A stretch of 64,000 nt of DNA, taken from assembly GCF_001667145.1 (NCBI RefSeq), contig NZ_LZIF01000087.1, positions 1 through 64,000 on the forward strand, in the 5' to 3' direction. The notes beneath the pieces are model-generated. The model ran no database searches, was not told the origin of the DNA, and saw nothing but the letters and a program-made list of their open reading frames with translations. This stretch comes from Mycobacterium sp. 852002-51971_SCH5477799-a. GTDB lineage: Bacteria > Actinomycetota > Actinomycetes > Mycobacteriales > Mycobacteriaceae. A program made the position numbers and the translations under genes. Below are positions 55,053 to 62,844 of the stretch, piece after piece (within the stretch, counting starts at the first letter, position 1; the number at the start of each line of letters is the position of its first letter).

Positions 55053-56231
55053 ATGAATCAGGTCCGCGACGCCGTCATCGTCGGAGCCGTCCGCACCCCC
55101 ATCGGCAAGGGCAAGGCCAGTGGCGCGCTGCACGACGTGCTGCCGGCAGATCTGCTGGCGCACAGCCTGCGTGAGCTGGTTGCGCGTACCGACGTGGATC
55201 CGGCGCACGTCGACGACGTCATCGCCGGCGCGGTCACCCAGGTCGGCGACCAGGCAGCCAACATCGCCCGCAATGCCCTGCTGGGCGCGGGGTTCCCGGA
55301 GTCGGTTCCGGGCGTTTCGATCGACCGACAGTGCGGCAGCAGCCAGCAGGCCATCAGCTTCGCGGCCCAGGGTGTGATCGCCGGCGCCTACGACCTGGTG
55401 ATCGCCGCCGGAGTGGAGTCGATGAGCCGCGTACCGATGGGCACCCAGGTGCTGCCGGGGAGCAACCCGATGGGTGAGGACATGACCCGGCGCTACCCCG
55501 ACGGCCTGGTGCCGCAGGGCATCAGCGCCGAACTGATCGCCGCGAAGTGGGGCTTCTCGCGCGCCCAGCTCGACGAGTTCTCCGCCGGCAGCCACGAGAA
55601 GGCCGCCCGCGCCACCAAGGAGGGCCTGTTCGACAACGAGCTCATTCCGGTCGCCGGGCTGGCCACCGACGAGATCATCCGCCCCGGCGCCACGGTCGAC
55701 ACGCTGGCCGGGTTGCAGCCGGCGTTCTACAGCGACGCGGCCAAAGCCCGTTTCCCGCAGATCAATTGGCACATCACACCCGGCAATTCGTCGCCGCTGT
55801 CCGACGGCAGCGCCGCGGTGTTGATCACCACCAGCGACGTCGCCAAGAAACGGGGCCTGCGCCCGCTGGCCCGGATCCACACCACCACCGTGGTGGGCTC
55901 CGACCCGCTCTACATGCTGACCGGCGTCATTCCGGCCACCGAAAAGGTGTTACAGCGTGCCGGGCTGACGCTCGCCGACATCGATCTGTTCGAGGTGAAC
56001 GAGGCGTTCGCGCCCGTCGTGCTGGCCTGGGCACACGACACCGGCGCCGACCTGACCAAGACCAACGTCAACGGCGGCGCGATCGCGATCGGCCACCCGT
56101 TGGGCGCCAGCGGCGCTCGGATCATGACGACGATGGTCAACGCTTTGGAACAACGCGGCGGACGGTACGCCTTGCAGACCATGTGCGAGGGCGGCGGCAT
56201 GGCCAACGCCACCATCATCGAGCGGTTGTGA
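55053..56231 (+). CDS. Acetyl-CoA acyltransferase (thiolase)
   Basis: 392 aa from ATG 55053 with CGAGGAGGAG upstream. Catalytic Cys in DRQCGSSQQAISFA, His in IGHPLGASGAR, and the C-terminal Cys in MCEGGGMANA. It cleaves or forms beta-ketoacyl-CoA. First gene of a plus-strand operon with an NmrA-like and a DUF302 gene (gaps 8 and 3 nt). Confidence 0.93.
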   Translation: MNQVRDAVIVGAVRTPIGKGKASGALHDVLPADLLAHSLRELVARTDVDPAHVDDVIAGAVTQVGDQAANIARNALLGAGFPESVPGVSIDRQCGSSQQAISFAAQGVIAGAYDLVIAAGVESMSRVPMGTQVLPGSNPMGEDMTRRYPDGLVPQGISAELIAAKWGFSRAQLDEFSAGSHEKAARATKEGLFDNELIPVAGLATDEIIRPGATVDTLAGLQPAFYSDAAKARFPQINWHITPGNSSPLSDGSAAVLITTSDVAKKRGLRPLARIHTTTVVGSDPLYMLTGVIPATEKVLQRAGLTLADIDLFEVNEAFAPVVLAWAHDTGADLTKTNVNGGAIAIGHPLGASGARIMTTMVNALEQRGGRYALQTMCEGGGMANATIIERL

Positions 56232-56239
56232 GCCGGCCA

Positions 56240-57328
56240 ATGTCTCCTCACACCACCTCGAACATCTTCGTCGTCGGCGGCACCGGAGCCCAGGGCATGC
56301 CCATCATCCGCGCGCTCGTCGCCGACAAGAAATACTCGGTTCGGTTTCTCACCCGCGACGTCGGCAGCCGGCGAGCCAAGGAATTGTCCGAACTGGAAAA
56401 CGTCTCCGCCGTGGAGGGGTCCTTCGCTGACGAAGCGACGCTGCGTGAGGGATTCCGCGGTTGCGATGGAGCCTTCATCAACATCGACGGGTTCAACACC
56501 GGCGAGAAGAGCGAGACCTACTGGGCAATCCGCAGTTACGAAATCGCCATCGAAGAAGGAGTCAGGTTTCTCGTATACGGAAACCTCGACTACGGGCTGA
56601 AGAAGGCGGGATACGACTCTCGGTTCCGCACCGGTCATTATGACGGCAAGGGCCGCATTGGCGAGTGGATCCTGTTCCAAAATCAGGTGAATCGCGATCG
56701 GATGGGCGCGGCGCTGTTCACCTCGGGTCCCTACATCGAGATGGTGATCTCGCCGGGTACGCCAATGACGCCCACCGTGGAGGACGGCGTCCTGACGTGG
56801 CGTGTTCCACTCGGCGACGGGGCGGTGCCGCACGTGTCGCTCGAGGACTGCGGTTACTACGTGCGCTGGCTTTTCGACCATCCCGAGCGTGCGAACGGCA
56901 TGGACCTCGAGGTGGCTGTCGACGATATCGCCTACGGCGATCTTGCCGCGGCGTTCGAGAAGGTCACCGGGCATCCGGCGCGGTACGTCGACACCGACCT
57001 GGACACGTACTGGCGAAACGGTCCACTCAGCGTCATCGCCGACGCGCCCGCCGGGTACAACGCCGACCGCAAAGACAAGAGCACCATGAACGTACGCGAC
57101 AACTTCACCGGTTTCTGGAATCTGTGGAAACACCGAGTAGTCAAACGGGATTATGCGCTGCTCGATGAGATCCACCCGAACCGGATCAGGAGTGCCGAGG
57201 AGTGGTTCAGGCGCCAAGATCAACTTGCGCGAGAGCTGGGTGGCGGCGGCCTTTGGGAGCGGATCCAGCCGGAGAATCGGACTCCGATACTCAAAATCGG
57301 CGAGGACCAGCGGCAAGGCAAGCTGTAG
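56240..57328 (+). CDS. NmrA-like NAD(P)-binding protein
   Basis: 362 aa from ATG 56240. The Rossmann start is IFVVGGTGAQGMPIIRALV; FLTRDVGSRRAKEL and GADGAF-like segments follow as in NmrA/HSCARG-type proteins, which often sense the NADP(H) ratio. It lacks the Tyr-x3-Lys pair of active SDRs. The C-terminal 80 residues are unusually long and charged. Function in this operon unknown. Confidence 0.85.
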   Translation: MSPHTTSNIFVVGGTGAQGMPIIRALVADKKYSVRFLTRDVGSRRAKELSELENVSAVEGSFADEATLREGFRGCDGAFINIDGFNTGEKSETYWAIRSYEIAIEEGVRFLVYGNLDYGLKKAGYDSRFRTGHYDGKGRIGEWILFQNQVNRDRMGAALFTSGPYIEMVISPGTPMTPTVEDGVLTWRVPLGDGAVPHVSLEDCGYYVRWLFDHPERANGMDLEVAVDDIAYGDLAAAFEKVTGHPARYVDTDLDTYWRNGPLSVIADAPAGYNADRKDKSTMNVRDNFTGFWNLWKHRVVKRDYALLDEIHPNRIRSAEEWFRRQDQLARELGGGGLWERIQPENRTPILKIGEDQRQGKL

Positions 57329-57331
57329 CCA

Positions 57332-57853
57332 ATGATGACCGCCTCCGACCGACGCGAGACCCGCTTCGACGGCGTCAGAGTGCGCTACGACAGCGCCAAG
57401 AGCTACGACGAACTGCGTGCCGCATTGCTCGCCGACATCGGCGAGCAGCCGGTGCCGATCAACGACATCGCGACGGCCACCGGTGACTGGCAGTCGTATC
57501 GGGAGCGCATCGAATCTCACGTCGGGCCAAGCGGATTCATGCTGTTCGGTCTATTCGACCATGGCGCCTGGGTCATTAAGGCCGGCATCGACCGCAAGAC
57601 GATACGCGTCATTCTCGGTAATCCGCTGATAGCGATCACCATGCTGCGCCACGACGTCAAGGCCGGCTTGTTCGCCCCGGTGGAGCTGCTACTCGCCGAC
57701 GAGGGCGAGGGCCACAGCAGCCTGACCTACGTCAAGCCGTCGTCGCTGATGGTGGTGAATCCCAATCCCGAATTGCTCAGCGCCGCACAAAAACTCGACG
57801 AGAAGCTGGCGGCGCTGGCCCAAAAGGTGACCGGCGGCTCCTCATCTGACTAG
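57332..57853 (+). CDS. DUF302-domain protein
   Basis: 173 aa from ATG 57332. VRYDSAKSYDELRAALLA, ITMLRHDVKAGLFAPVELL and TYVKPSSLMV fit the DUF302 fold. No catalytic residues are known for the family. Third gene of the thiolase operon; its last 12 bases overlap the convergent TetR gene. Confidence 0.85.
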   Translation: MMTASDRRETRFDGVRVRYDSAKSYDELRAALLADIGEQPVPINDIATATGDWQSYRERIESHVGPSGFMLFGLFDHGAWVIKAGIDRKTIRVILGNPLIAITMLRHDVKAGLFAPVELLLADEGEGHSSLTYVKPSSLMVVNPNPELLSAAQKLDEKLAALAQKVTGGSSSD

Positions 57854-58459
57854 TCGCGGGCAATCGGTTGGGTCGATTATCGCGCATAAAGCCGGGGTCA
57901 CCAGCCGCAGCAGGTGCTCAGTGTCGACGTCAACTAGATCTGGCATTTGTAAGAGATAACGCTGGCTGGCCACTCCCATGAGCATCGCTCCGATCAACGC
58001 CGCGCGAAGGCGTGCGTCAGGCGCGTCGATTGTTTTGGCGATGGCGCTGACCGCGTGTGACGTTATGTGAGTCCGCAGAAGGTTGGCGGCTTCCTCGCTT
58101 GTCATGCTGGCACGCAGCAGCACAGCCATCGGACTGTTCGGGTCGGCGGCCCAGGCGGCGAGCATTCCGCGTGCCAGGTTCTCTGCTATTTGGAATGGCT
58201 CGCCAGAGACGACATCCTCGATCGGGATTGTCCAGGTGGCTGCTTCTTCGAAAAGCATTTGCTTGGTGCCGAAATACTTGATGACCGAAGACTTGTCGAC
58301 GCCCGCAGCGGCCGCGATGCCGCGAATCGTGGCGCGTTCGTATCCAACGTCGCCGAACACTGCGCGCGCCGCCTCGAGTATCTGACGCCGAGTGCGCTGG
58401 CCTTTGCGCTCCGCCCCGGGCGCCCCCGCGGAATCCTGGGCCTGACCGGCGTCGCTCAC
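57842..58459 (-). CDS. TetR-family regulator of the deazaflavin-protein operon
   Basis: 205 aa from ATG 58459. HTH: TIRGIAAAAGVDKSSVIKYFGTKQMLF. It overlaps the stop of the upstream DDN-type gene by 4 nt and is the last gene of a three-gene operon. It probably represses that operon through the palindrome at 59396. Confidence 0.92.
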   Translation of the reverse strand: MSDAGQAQDSAGAPGAERKGQRTRRQILEAARAVFGDVGYERATIRGIAAAAGVDKSSVIKYFGTKQMLFEEAATWTIPIEDVVSGEPFQIAENLARGMLAAWAADPNSPMAVLLRASMTSEEAANLLRTHITSHAVSAIAKTIDAPDARLRAALIGAMLMGVASQRYLLQMPDLVDVDTEHLLRLVTPALCAIIDPTDCPRLVR

Positions 58460-58932
58460 TCGCTGTCCGTCGCCGAGCGTGCTCGCAGCCTAATGACCGG
58501 AAGTTCGCGATCTGTCTGCTGTTCGTACTTAGCGAAACGCGGCAACGTTTCCTTGATGCGCCGCCACGCGTCCTCGCGTGCTTCTCCGTGGAGCTGCTGA
58601 GCGCCGACAGTTACTTTGCGGCCGGACAATTCAACTCGTACTCGGTCAGGGTGCGCAGCAATGTTGTAGTACCAGGCGGGATTGTTGGCCGCCCCGTTGG
58701 CGGACGCCACCACCAGCCACGCATCATCACCATCCGGGAAGTACGCAACGGGTGTACTGCGCTGCGCCCCGCTCTTGCGACCGATGGTGGTCAAGACCAG
58801 CGCGTCCATTCCCATCACCTTGCCGCCTTTTTGACGGATGCGTTTCATGTTCCAACCGTTGAACCAACGCATCAACAGGCCGGCGCGAGGCTGACGGGCA
58901 CCGTGGGTGCCGTTGGGGGTATTGAAGGTCAT
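58456..58932 (-). CDS. DDN-family F420-dependent nitroreductase-like protein
   Basis: 158 aa from ATG 58932 (AGGAA upstream). The split-barrel DDN pattern is clear: VLTTIGRKSGAQRSTPVAYF, ASANGAANNPAWYYNIAAHP and the WRRIKETLPRFAKYEQQT tail. Members reduce quinones or nitro compounds with F420H2. Middle gene of the operon. Confidence 0.92.
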   Translation of the reverse strand: MTFNTPNGTHGARQPRAGLLMRWFNGWNMKRIRQKGGKVMGMDALVLTTIGRKSGAQRSTPVAYFPDGDDAWLVVASANGAANNPAWYYNIAAHPDRVRVELSGRKVTVGAQQLHGEAREDAWRRIKETLPRFAKYEQQTDRELPVIRLRARSATDSE

Positions 58933-58958
58933 GGCATTTCCTAGGTCGAGCACACCGC

Positions 58959-59351
58959 CTAGTGGACGGTGCGTTTGGGTGGCACGAATGATTCGTCATG
59001 TCGTAGCGGTTGACCGCTGAGGTTCCAACTCCACGAAATCTTCGGCGTCACGCGCAAATACGGTTGGTCACCGTCCACCACTTCCGCCGTGCCGTACACG
59101 CGAAGAAAACGCGGACTCCACGGTTGCGTGGACACCAAGTCGTCGATGACCAGAGCGACCTTGTGGTTGCCGGCCAGAACGTTATTGTGCCGTCGGGTTT
59201 TCGACGGCTGATAACCGCCGATGTTGATGTAGGTGCCGTCGAACTCGAATCCGACTGGGACCACGTCGGGTTGGCCGTCATCACTGACGGTGGCAACCCG
59301 TGCCAGTCGCTGGCTGTTCATGAAGGCGATTTCGTCGTCGCTGAAGCTCAC
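58959..59351 (-). CDS. PPOX-class F420-type split-barrel protein
   Basis: 130 aa from GTG 59351, chosen for the AAGGA site 8 nt upstream. FMNSQRLARVATVSDDGQP, VVPVGFEFDGTYINIGG and RVYGTAEVV match PPOX-class F420-binding enzymes. First gene of the operon, downstream of the operator at 59396. Confidence 0.9.
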   Translation of the reverse strand: MSFSDDEIAFMNSQRLARVATVSDDGQPDVVPVGFEFDGTYINIGGYQPSKTRRHNNVLAGNHKVALVIDDLVSTQPWSPRFLRVYGTAEVVDGDQPYLRVTPKISWSWNLSGQPLRHDESFVPPKRTVH

Positions 59352-59395
59352 GGAAAGTCCTTTCGTAGCCACTCCAAGCATGTCGGGGCCGAGAC

Positions 59396-59419
59396 AAAAG
59401 TATACGAACGTCTACTTTT
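59396..59419. promoter_or_regulatory. Palindromic operator of the deazaflavin-protein operon
   Basis: AAAAGTA, 10 nt, TACTTTT: a perfect 7+7 inverted repeat with a further ACG-AA-CGT core, 45 nt upstream of the PPOX-class gene. Likely site of the TetR at 57842. Confidence 0.65.
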
Positions 59420-59830
59420 GATTCACTATAGCTCGACCGCCGCTTCTTCACGGGCAGACGTGACGCGGTCACGACACCGCCCGATCTGGCCAACTTCGAC
59501 GGCCGCGACGGTACGATCGCGATCGGTCACCGGTGGGCGAGCGACCGGGCCTACTTCACCCAGTTACGTTGTGGCGCTGGGTGCCTGCTCCCACGATGCA
59601 AACGTCGCAGGTTTCTATCGGTGGATGCTGGAACGCGGACATCGGACCACCTTTCCTTGCACCGGCAACAGGTCTGTGCCCGGCGCCGCGGCGGCCGATA
59701 GAGTAATCGACTACGCGAAACCGGCGTTTGGCTCGTCAAGCGGGCGGCTGCGCGAGCGCGGTGCGCTTCGATTTGCCCTCACGCAACCTGGCTGGAATTC
59801 ACTTAATTGGGGCAAAGTCGGGGGCCTATC
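59420..59830 (+). pseudogene. Gene-poor stretch with possible oxidoreductase remnant
   Basis: No frame here has a start with a ribosome binding site. On the plus strand one frame shows ADRVIDYAKPAF, like the GADHVIDYTKEDF-type motif of quinone oxidoreductases, and another shows DLANFDGRDGTIAIGHRWAS. The two are in different frames, which fits decayed coding DNA. Identity is uncertain. Confidence 0.35.
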
Positions 59831-59910
59831 TACGCGCTGGCTGACTTCGATGATCAGGGACGGGGCGGGAAGGCTTGGCGGCCGGCGAACATCAGTTTGG
59901 CCACCTATTC

Positions 59911-59945
59911 CTCGCTGACGATCGTCATTGACGATTGTCAGCGAG
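59911..59945. promoter_or_regulatory. 35-bp near-perfect palindromic operator
   Basis: Outer arms CTCGCTGAC and GTCAGCGAG are perfect; inside are two tandem TGACGATCGTCA / TGACGATTGTCA units. It ends 17 nt before the TetR ATG at 59963, so the regulator very probably represses itself. Confidence 0.8.
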
Positions 59946-59962
59946 GGGTGTACGGTGCCTGC

Positions 59963-60571
59963 ATGGAGTCATCACGGGCGCCATCCCCGACCGGCTCGCC
60001 GGCCGGGGGCATCCGCGAAACGCGCCGGTTGGAAACCCGTGCGCGCTTGTTCGACGCGGCGCTGGCCGAGATCTCGCGGCGCGGCGTGGCCGCCGCCGAT
60101 GTCAGCGCGATCGTCGCCGATGCGGGTGTAGCCCGGGGGACGTTCTATTTTCACTTCCCGACCAAGGAGCACGTGCTCATCGAGGTGGAGCGCGTCGAGG
60201 AGATGCGGATCATCAGCGAACTCGGCGACGCCACGGGCGATCTGGCATCGGTGCTCACCCAGCTGGTGCATCACGTGCTCAGCGCCGAAAGCCGCTTGGG
60301 CGAAGCGGTTTTTCGGGACATGCTCGGATTGCATTTCTCCTCAACCCGTCCGGTAGAAGACGAGTTCACGCAGCACCCGTTGGGGCAATTTCTGGTGGGA
60401 ACTATCAGTCGGGCCCAAGATGCCGAGCAGGTCGGCTCCGGCGTCGACGCGGCCGAACTCGCGACGTTCTTCCTCACCGGACTCTTCGCGCTGCTGGCCA
60501 CGGGGGCCCATGATGCCGCGCTGTTAAGCCGTTATGTGACAACGATTGTCAAAGGAATGGAGAAGCTATGA
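59963..60571 (+). CDS. TetR-family regulator of the diiron-protein gene
   Basis: 202 aa from ATG 59963. HTH: ADVSAIVADAGVARGTFYFHFPTKEHVLI. It overlaps the ATG of the diiron gene by 4 nt. The 35-bp operator lies just before it, and a second short copy of the operator core lies inside its 3' end. Confidence 0.92.
   Translation: MESSRAPSPTGSPAGGIRETRRLETRARLFDAALAEISRRGVAAADVSAIVADAGVARGTFYFHFPTKEHVLIEVERVEEMRIISELGDATGDLASVLTQLVHHVLSAESRLGEAVFRDMLGLHFSSTRPVEDEFTQHPLGQFLVGTISRAQDAEQVGSGVDAAELATFFLTGLFALLATGAHDAALLSRYVTTIVKGMEKL
60537..60551. promoter_or_regulatory. Second operator copy inside the tetR 3' end
   Basis: TGACAA-CGA-TTGTCA is a perfect 6+6 inverted repeat with the same core as the units at 59916 and 59930. 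It lies 17 nt before the diiron-gene ATG, suggesting separate control of that gene. Confidence 0.6.
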
Positions 60572-61392
60572 GCCGGACCGGAATCGAGGGCTACCGGGAC
60601 TTCCTGGCCAAGCGTGACGGCGAAGCCGATCTGCTCAACCGACGGCTGGTCAATCGCGAGCAGTTTTTCAGCGACATACAATCCAATCCCGTCCAGTCGG
60701 CCCATCCCGCCGACCGAGCGACCTTCCTGCGCAACCTGCGCCGCCGGCGACCAGAAGCCGGCCTGGATGACAAGATGCTCTTCCTGTTGGCAACCGCGAA
60801 GCTGAATCAGGCGGAGCGATTCGGCGTGGGGCTAGGTGAAACCTACGGCCGCAACAGCGACGAGAGCGTGCCGCCCGAGCGCGTCTACCTCGAGCTGGAA
60901 GAGCACTACCACACCCGGTTGCTGGCCTACGCGCTAGACGTCTTCGATCTGACCTTCCAGGTCGTCCCACCGCCCTTCGTCATACGCCAGTTCGTCAAAG
61001 CGAACGTATTCCTGCCTGAACGGCTCGGTTTCATGTTCGTCGGAGCCGCGGAGATGGCGGGATGCATTTTGTTCGACGAACTACGCCGCGCCGGCGGCAG
61101 GCTTTTCGCCGACGAACCACAGGTCGCCGAACGAATCGCACTGCTCTACAGCGAAATCCTCACCGACGAAATCGGCCACGTCGGTTATTGCGCGTCGCGC
61201 TGCACATCCGTGGAGCGGGCGATCATGCGCCGAATCTATCCACTCATCGGACGACTCTTCGCCCGTCAAATCGCAGAAATAAGCTTGCTGATCGATCCGA
61301 AGGCGTTGCACGCACGGCTCGATCGCCCCTTCGATGTCGAGGGACTCACCGCCGACCTGAACAACGAGACCTATCTCGTCGCACACCCCTGA
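60568..61392 (+). CDS. Ferritin-like diiron protein of unknown substrate
   Basis: 274 aa from ATG 60568. Two ExxH pairs typical of diiron carboxylate proteins are visible: LELEEHYHTRLL (residues 110-121) and ILTDEIGHVGYC near residue 200, with further Glu in LNQAERFGV and AEMAGC. Length and pattern resemble diiron oxygenases or hydroxylases, but I do not recognise the family. Translationally coupled to its TetR. Confidence 0.8.
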   Translation: MSRTGIEGYRDFLAKRDGEADLLNRRLVNREQFFSDIQSNPVQSAHPADRATFLRNLRRRRPEAGLDDKMLFLLATAKLNQAERFGVGLGETYGRNSDESVPPERVYLELEEHYHTRLLAYALDVFDLTFQVVPPPFVIRQFVKANVFLPERLGFMFVGAAEMAGCILFDELRRAGGRLFADEPQVAERIALLYSEILTDEIGHVGYCASRCTSVERAIMRRIYPLIGRLFARQIAEISLLIDPKALHARLDRPFDVEGLTADLNNETYLVAHP

Positions 61393-61466
61393 CGACTGCG
61401 CCGACCCGCTCAGCTTCTTTTGCCGGCAGGACTTCCATACGACAGGCCCGAAAAGCCAACGGGCAG

Positions 61467-62750
61467 TTAGGCGGCCAGGTCGTCGTCGGCCCGGCGGGCC
61501 GCTGCCGCCTGCTTCCCACGCCGCCAACCGCGCACTGCGGCGATCGCGGACTTCAGACCGCGTCGGCGGCCGGTCGCCGGATCGGTGCCCAGGTAGCCGG
61601 GTTCGAGCTCGGCGAACATCCGCTCGCTGCGAGTCTCCGGTGCGTTGTCGGCGTCGTCGCGCAGGTACTTGTTCGGCAGCGAGAGCTTGGCCAGCGTGCG
61701 CCAGGTCTTGGCGTACTGAAGCAGGAAAGAGCCTGTGGTGTAAGGCAAGTCGTACTTGTCGCAGACCTGTCGCACCCGCACCGAGATCTCGTGCAGCCGG
61801 TTGCTCGGCAGGTCCGGGTACAGGTGGTGCTCGATCTGGTGGCACAGGTTGCCGCTCATGAAGCGCAGAGCGGGGCCCGCCTCGAAGTTGGCGCTACCTA
61901 GCATCTGACGCAAATACCACTGGCCCTTGGTCTCGCCGATCATGTCGGTCTTGGTGAATTTCTCTGCGCCGTCGGGGAAATGGCCGCAGAAGATCACCGC
62001 GTTGGCCCACACGTTGCGAATCACGTTGGCAAGGGCGTTGGCCTTCAACGTGGACATGTAGGTGGCGCCGGGCGACAACGACGTCAGCGCCGGGAAGGCG
62101 ACATAGTCCTTGAGCACCTGGCGGCCGGCCTTGGCCAGGAACTCTTCTGTCCTTTGCCGGGCCTCGTCCTGCTCCATGCGCTTCTTCACCATCTTGCCGA
62201 GCTCCACATGCTGCAAGCCGACGCCCCATTCGAAGAGGAGCGCGAGCAGCGTGTTGTACACCAGGTTGAAGACGTTGAAGCGCTTCCAATTCTGGTCGCG
62301 GGTGACGCGCAGCAAGCCGTAGCCGACATCATCGTCCATGCCGAGAATGTTCGTGTACTTGTGGTGCACGAAGTTGTGCGTGTAGCGCCAGTGCTTGGAC
62401 GATCCGCTCATGTCCCACTCCCACGTCGAGGAGTGAATCTCGGGGTCGTTCATCCAGTCCCACTGGCCGTGCATGACGTTGTGGCCGATCTCCATGTTCT
62501 CGACGATCTTGGCCACGCCCAGGGTCACCGTCCCCGCCCACCAGGCCGAACGCCGCGAGCTGGCGGCCAGCAGCAGCCGGCCGGTCACCTCAAGCGCGCG
62601 CTGGGCCGCGATGGTGCGGCGGATGTAGCGAGCGTCCCGCTCGCCGCGTGAGTCTTCCACGTCCTGCCGAATGGCGTCGAGCTCAACGGCCAGGCTTTCG
62701 ATATCGGTGTCCGTCAGATGGGCGAATACGTCGACGTCTGTGATCGCCAT
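61467..62750 (-). CDS. desA3: DesA3, membrane stearoyl-CoA delta-9 desaturase
   Basis: 427 aa from ATG 62750, the length I recall for DesA3; the ATG at 62759 abuts the GGGAG site and is less likely. The three His boxes are HNVMHG, HNFVHHKYTN and HQIEHHLYPD. DesA3 makes oleoyl-CoA from stearoyl-CoA with electrons from the neighbouring oxidoreductase. Long hydrophobic stretches between the boxes fit membrane association. Confidence 0.96.
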   Translation of the reverse strand: MAITDVDVFAHLTDTDIESLAVELDAIRQDVEDSRGERDARYIRRTIAAQRALEVTGRLLLAASSRRSAWWAGTVTLGVAKIVENMEIGHNVMHGQWDWMNDPEIHSSTWEWDMSGSSKHWRYTHNFVHHKYTNILGMDDDVGYGLLRVTRDQNWKRFNVFNLVYNTLLALLFEWGVGLQHVELGKMVKKRMEQDEARQRTEEFLAKAGRQVLKDYVAFPALTSLSPGATYMSTLKANALANVIRNVWANAVIFCGHFPDGAEKFTKTDMIGETKGQWYLRQMLGSANFEAGPALRFMSGNLCHQIEHHLYPDLPSNRLHEISVRVRQVCDKYDLPYTTGSFLLQYAKTWRTLAKLSLPNKYLRDDADNAPETRSERMFAELEPGYLGTDPATGRRRGLKSAIAAVRGWRRGKQAAAARRADDDLAA

Positions 62751-62807
62751 CGTCGTCATCTCCCTGCGGTCGATTGTTTGGTCATAACTCTCTAGACCTA
62801 CGCTATC

Positions 62808-62831
62808 GTAACCTACGACGTCGTAGGTTAC
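62808..62831. promoter_or_regulatory. Perfect 24-bp palindrome between the oxidoreductase and desA3
   Basis: The half site is GTAACCTACGAC, repeated as an exact inverted copy with no spacer. It overlaps a second inverted repeat GGTTAC-N6-GTAACC (62826-62843). It lies 57 nt before the desA3 ATG and 14 nt after the oxidoreductase stop. An operator for a fatty-acid-responsive regulator is likely. Confidence 0.8.
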
Positions 62832-62844
62832 CTGTGAGTAACCT

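Noticed and set aside
55910..57520. 536-codon minus-strand frame
   Set aside because: Antisense to the thiolase and NmrA-like genes, which have clear motifs.
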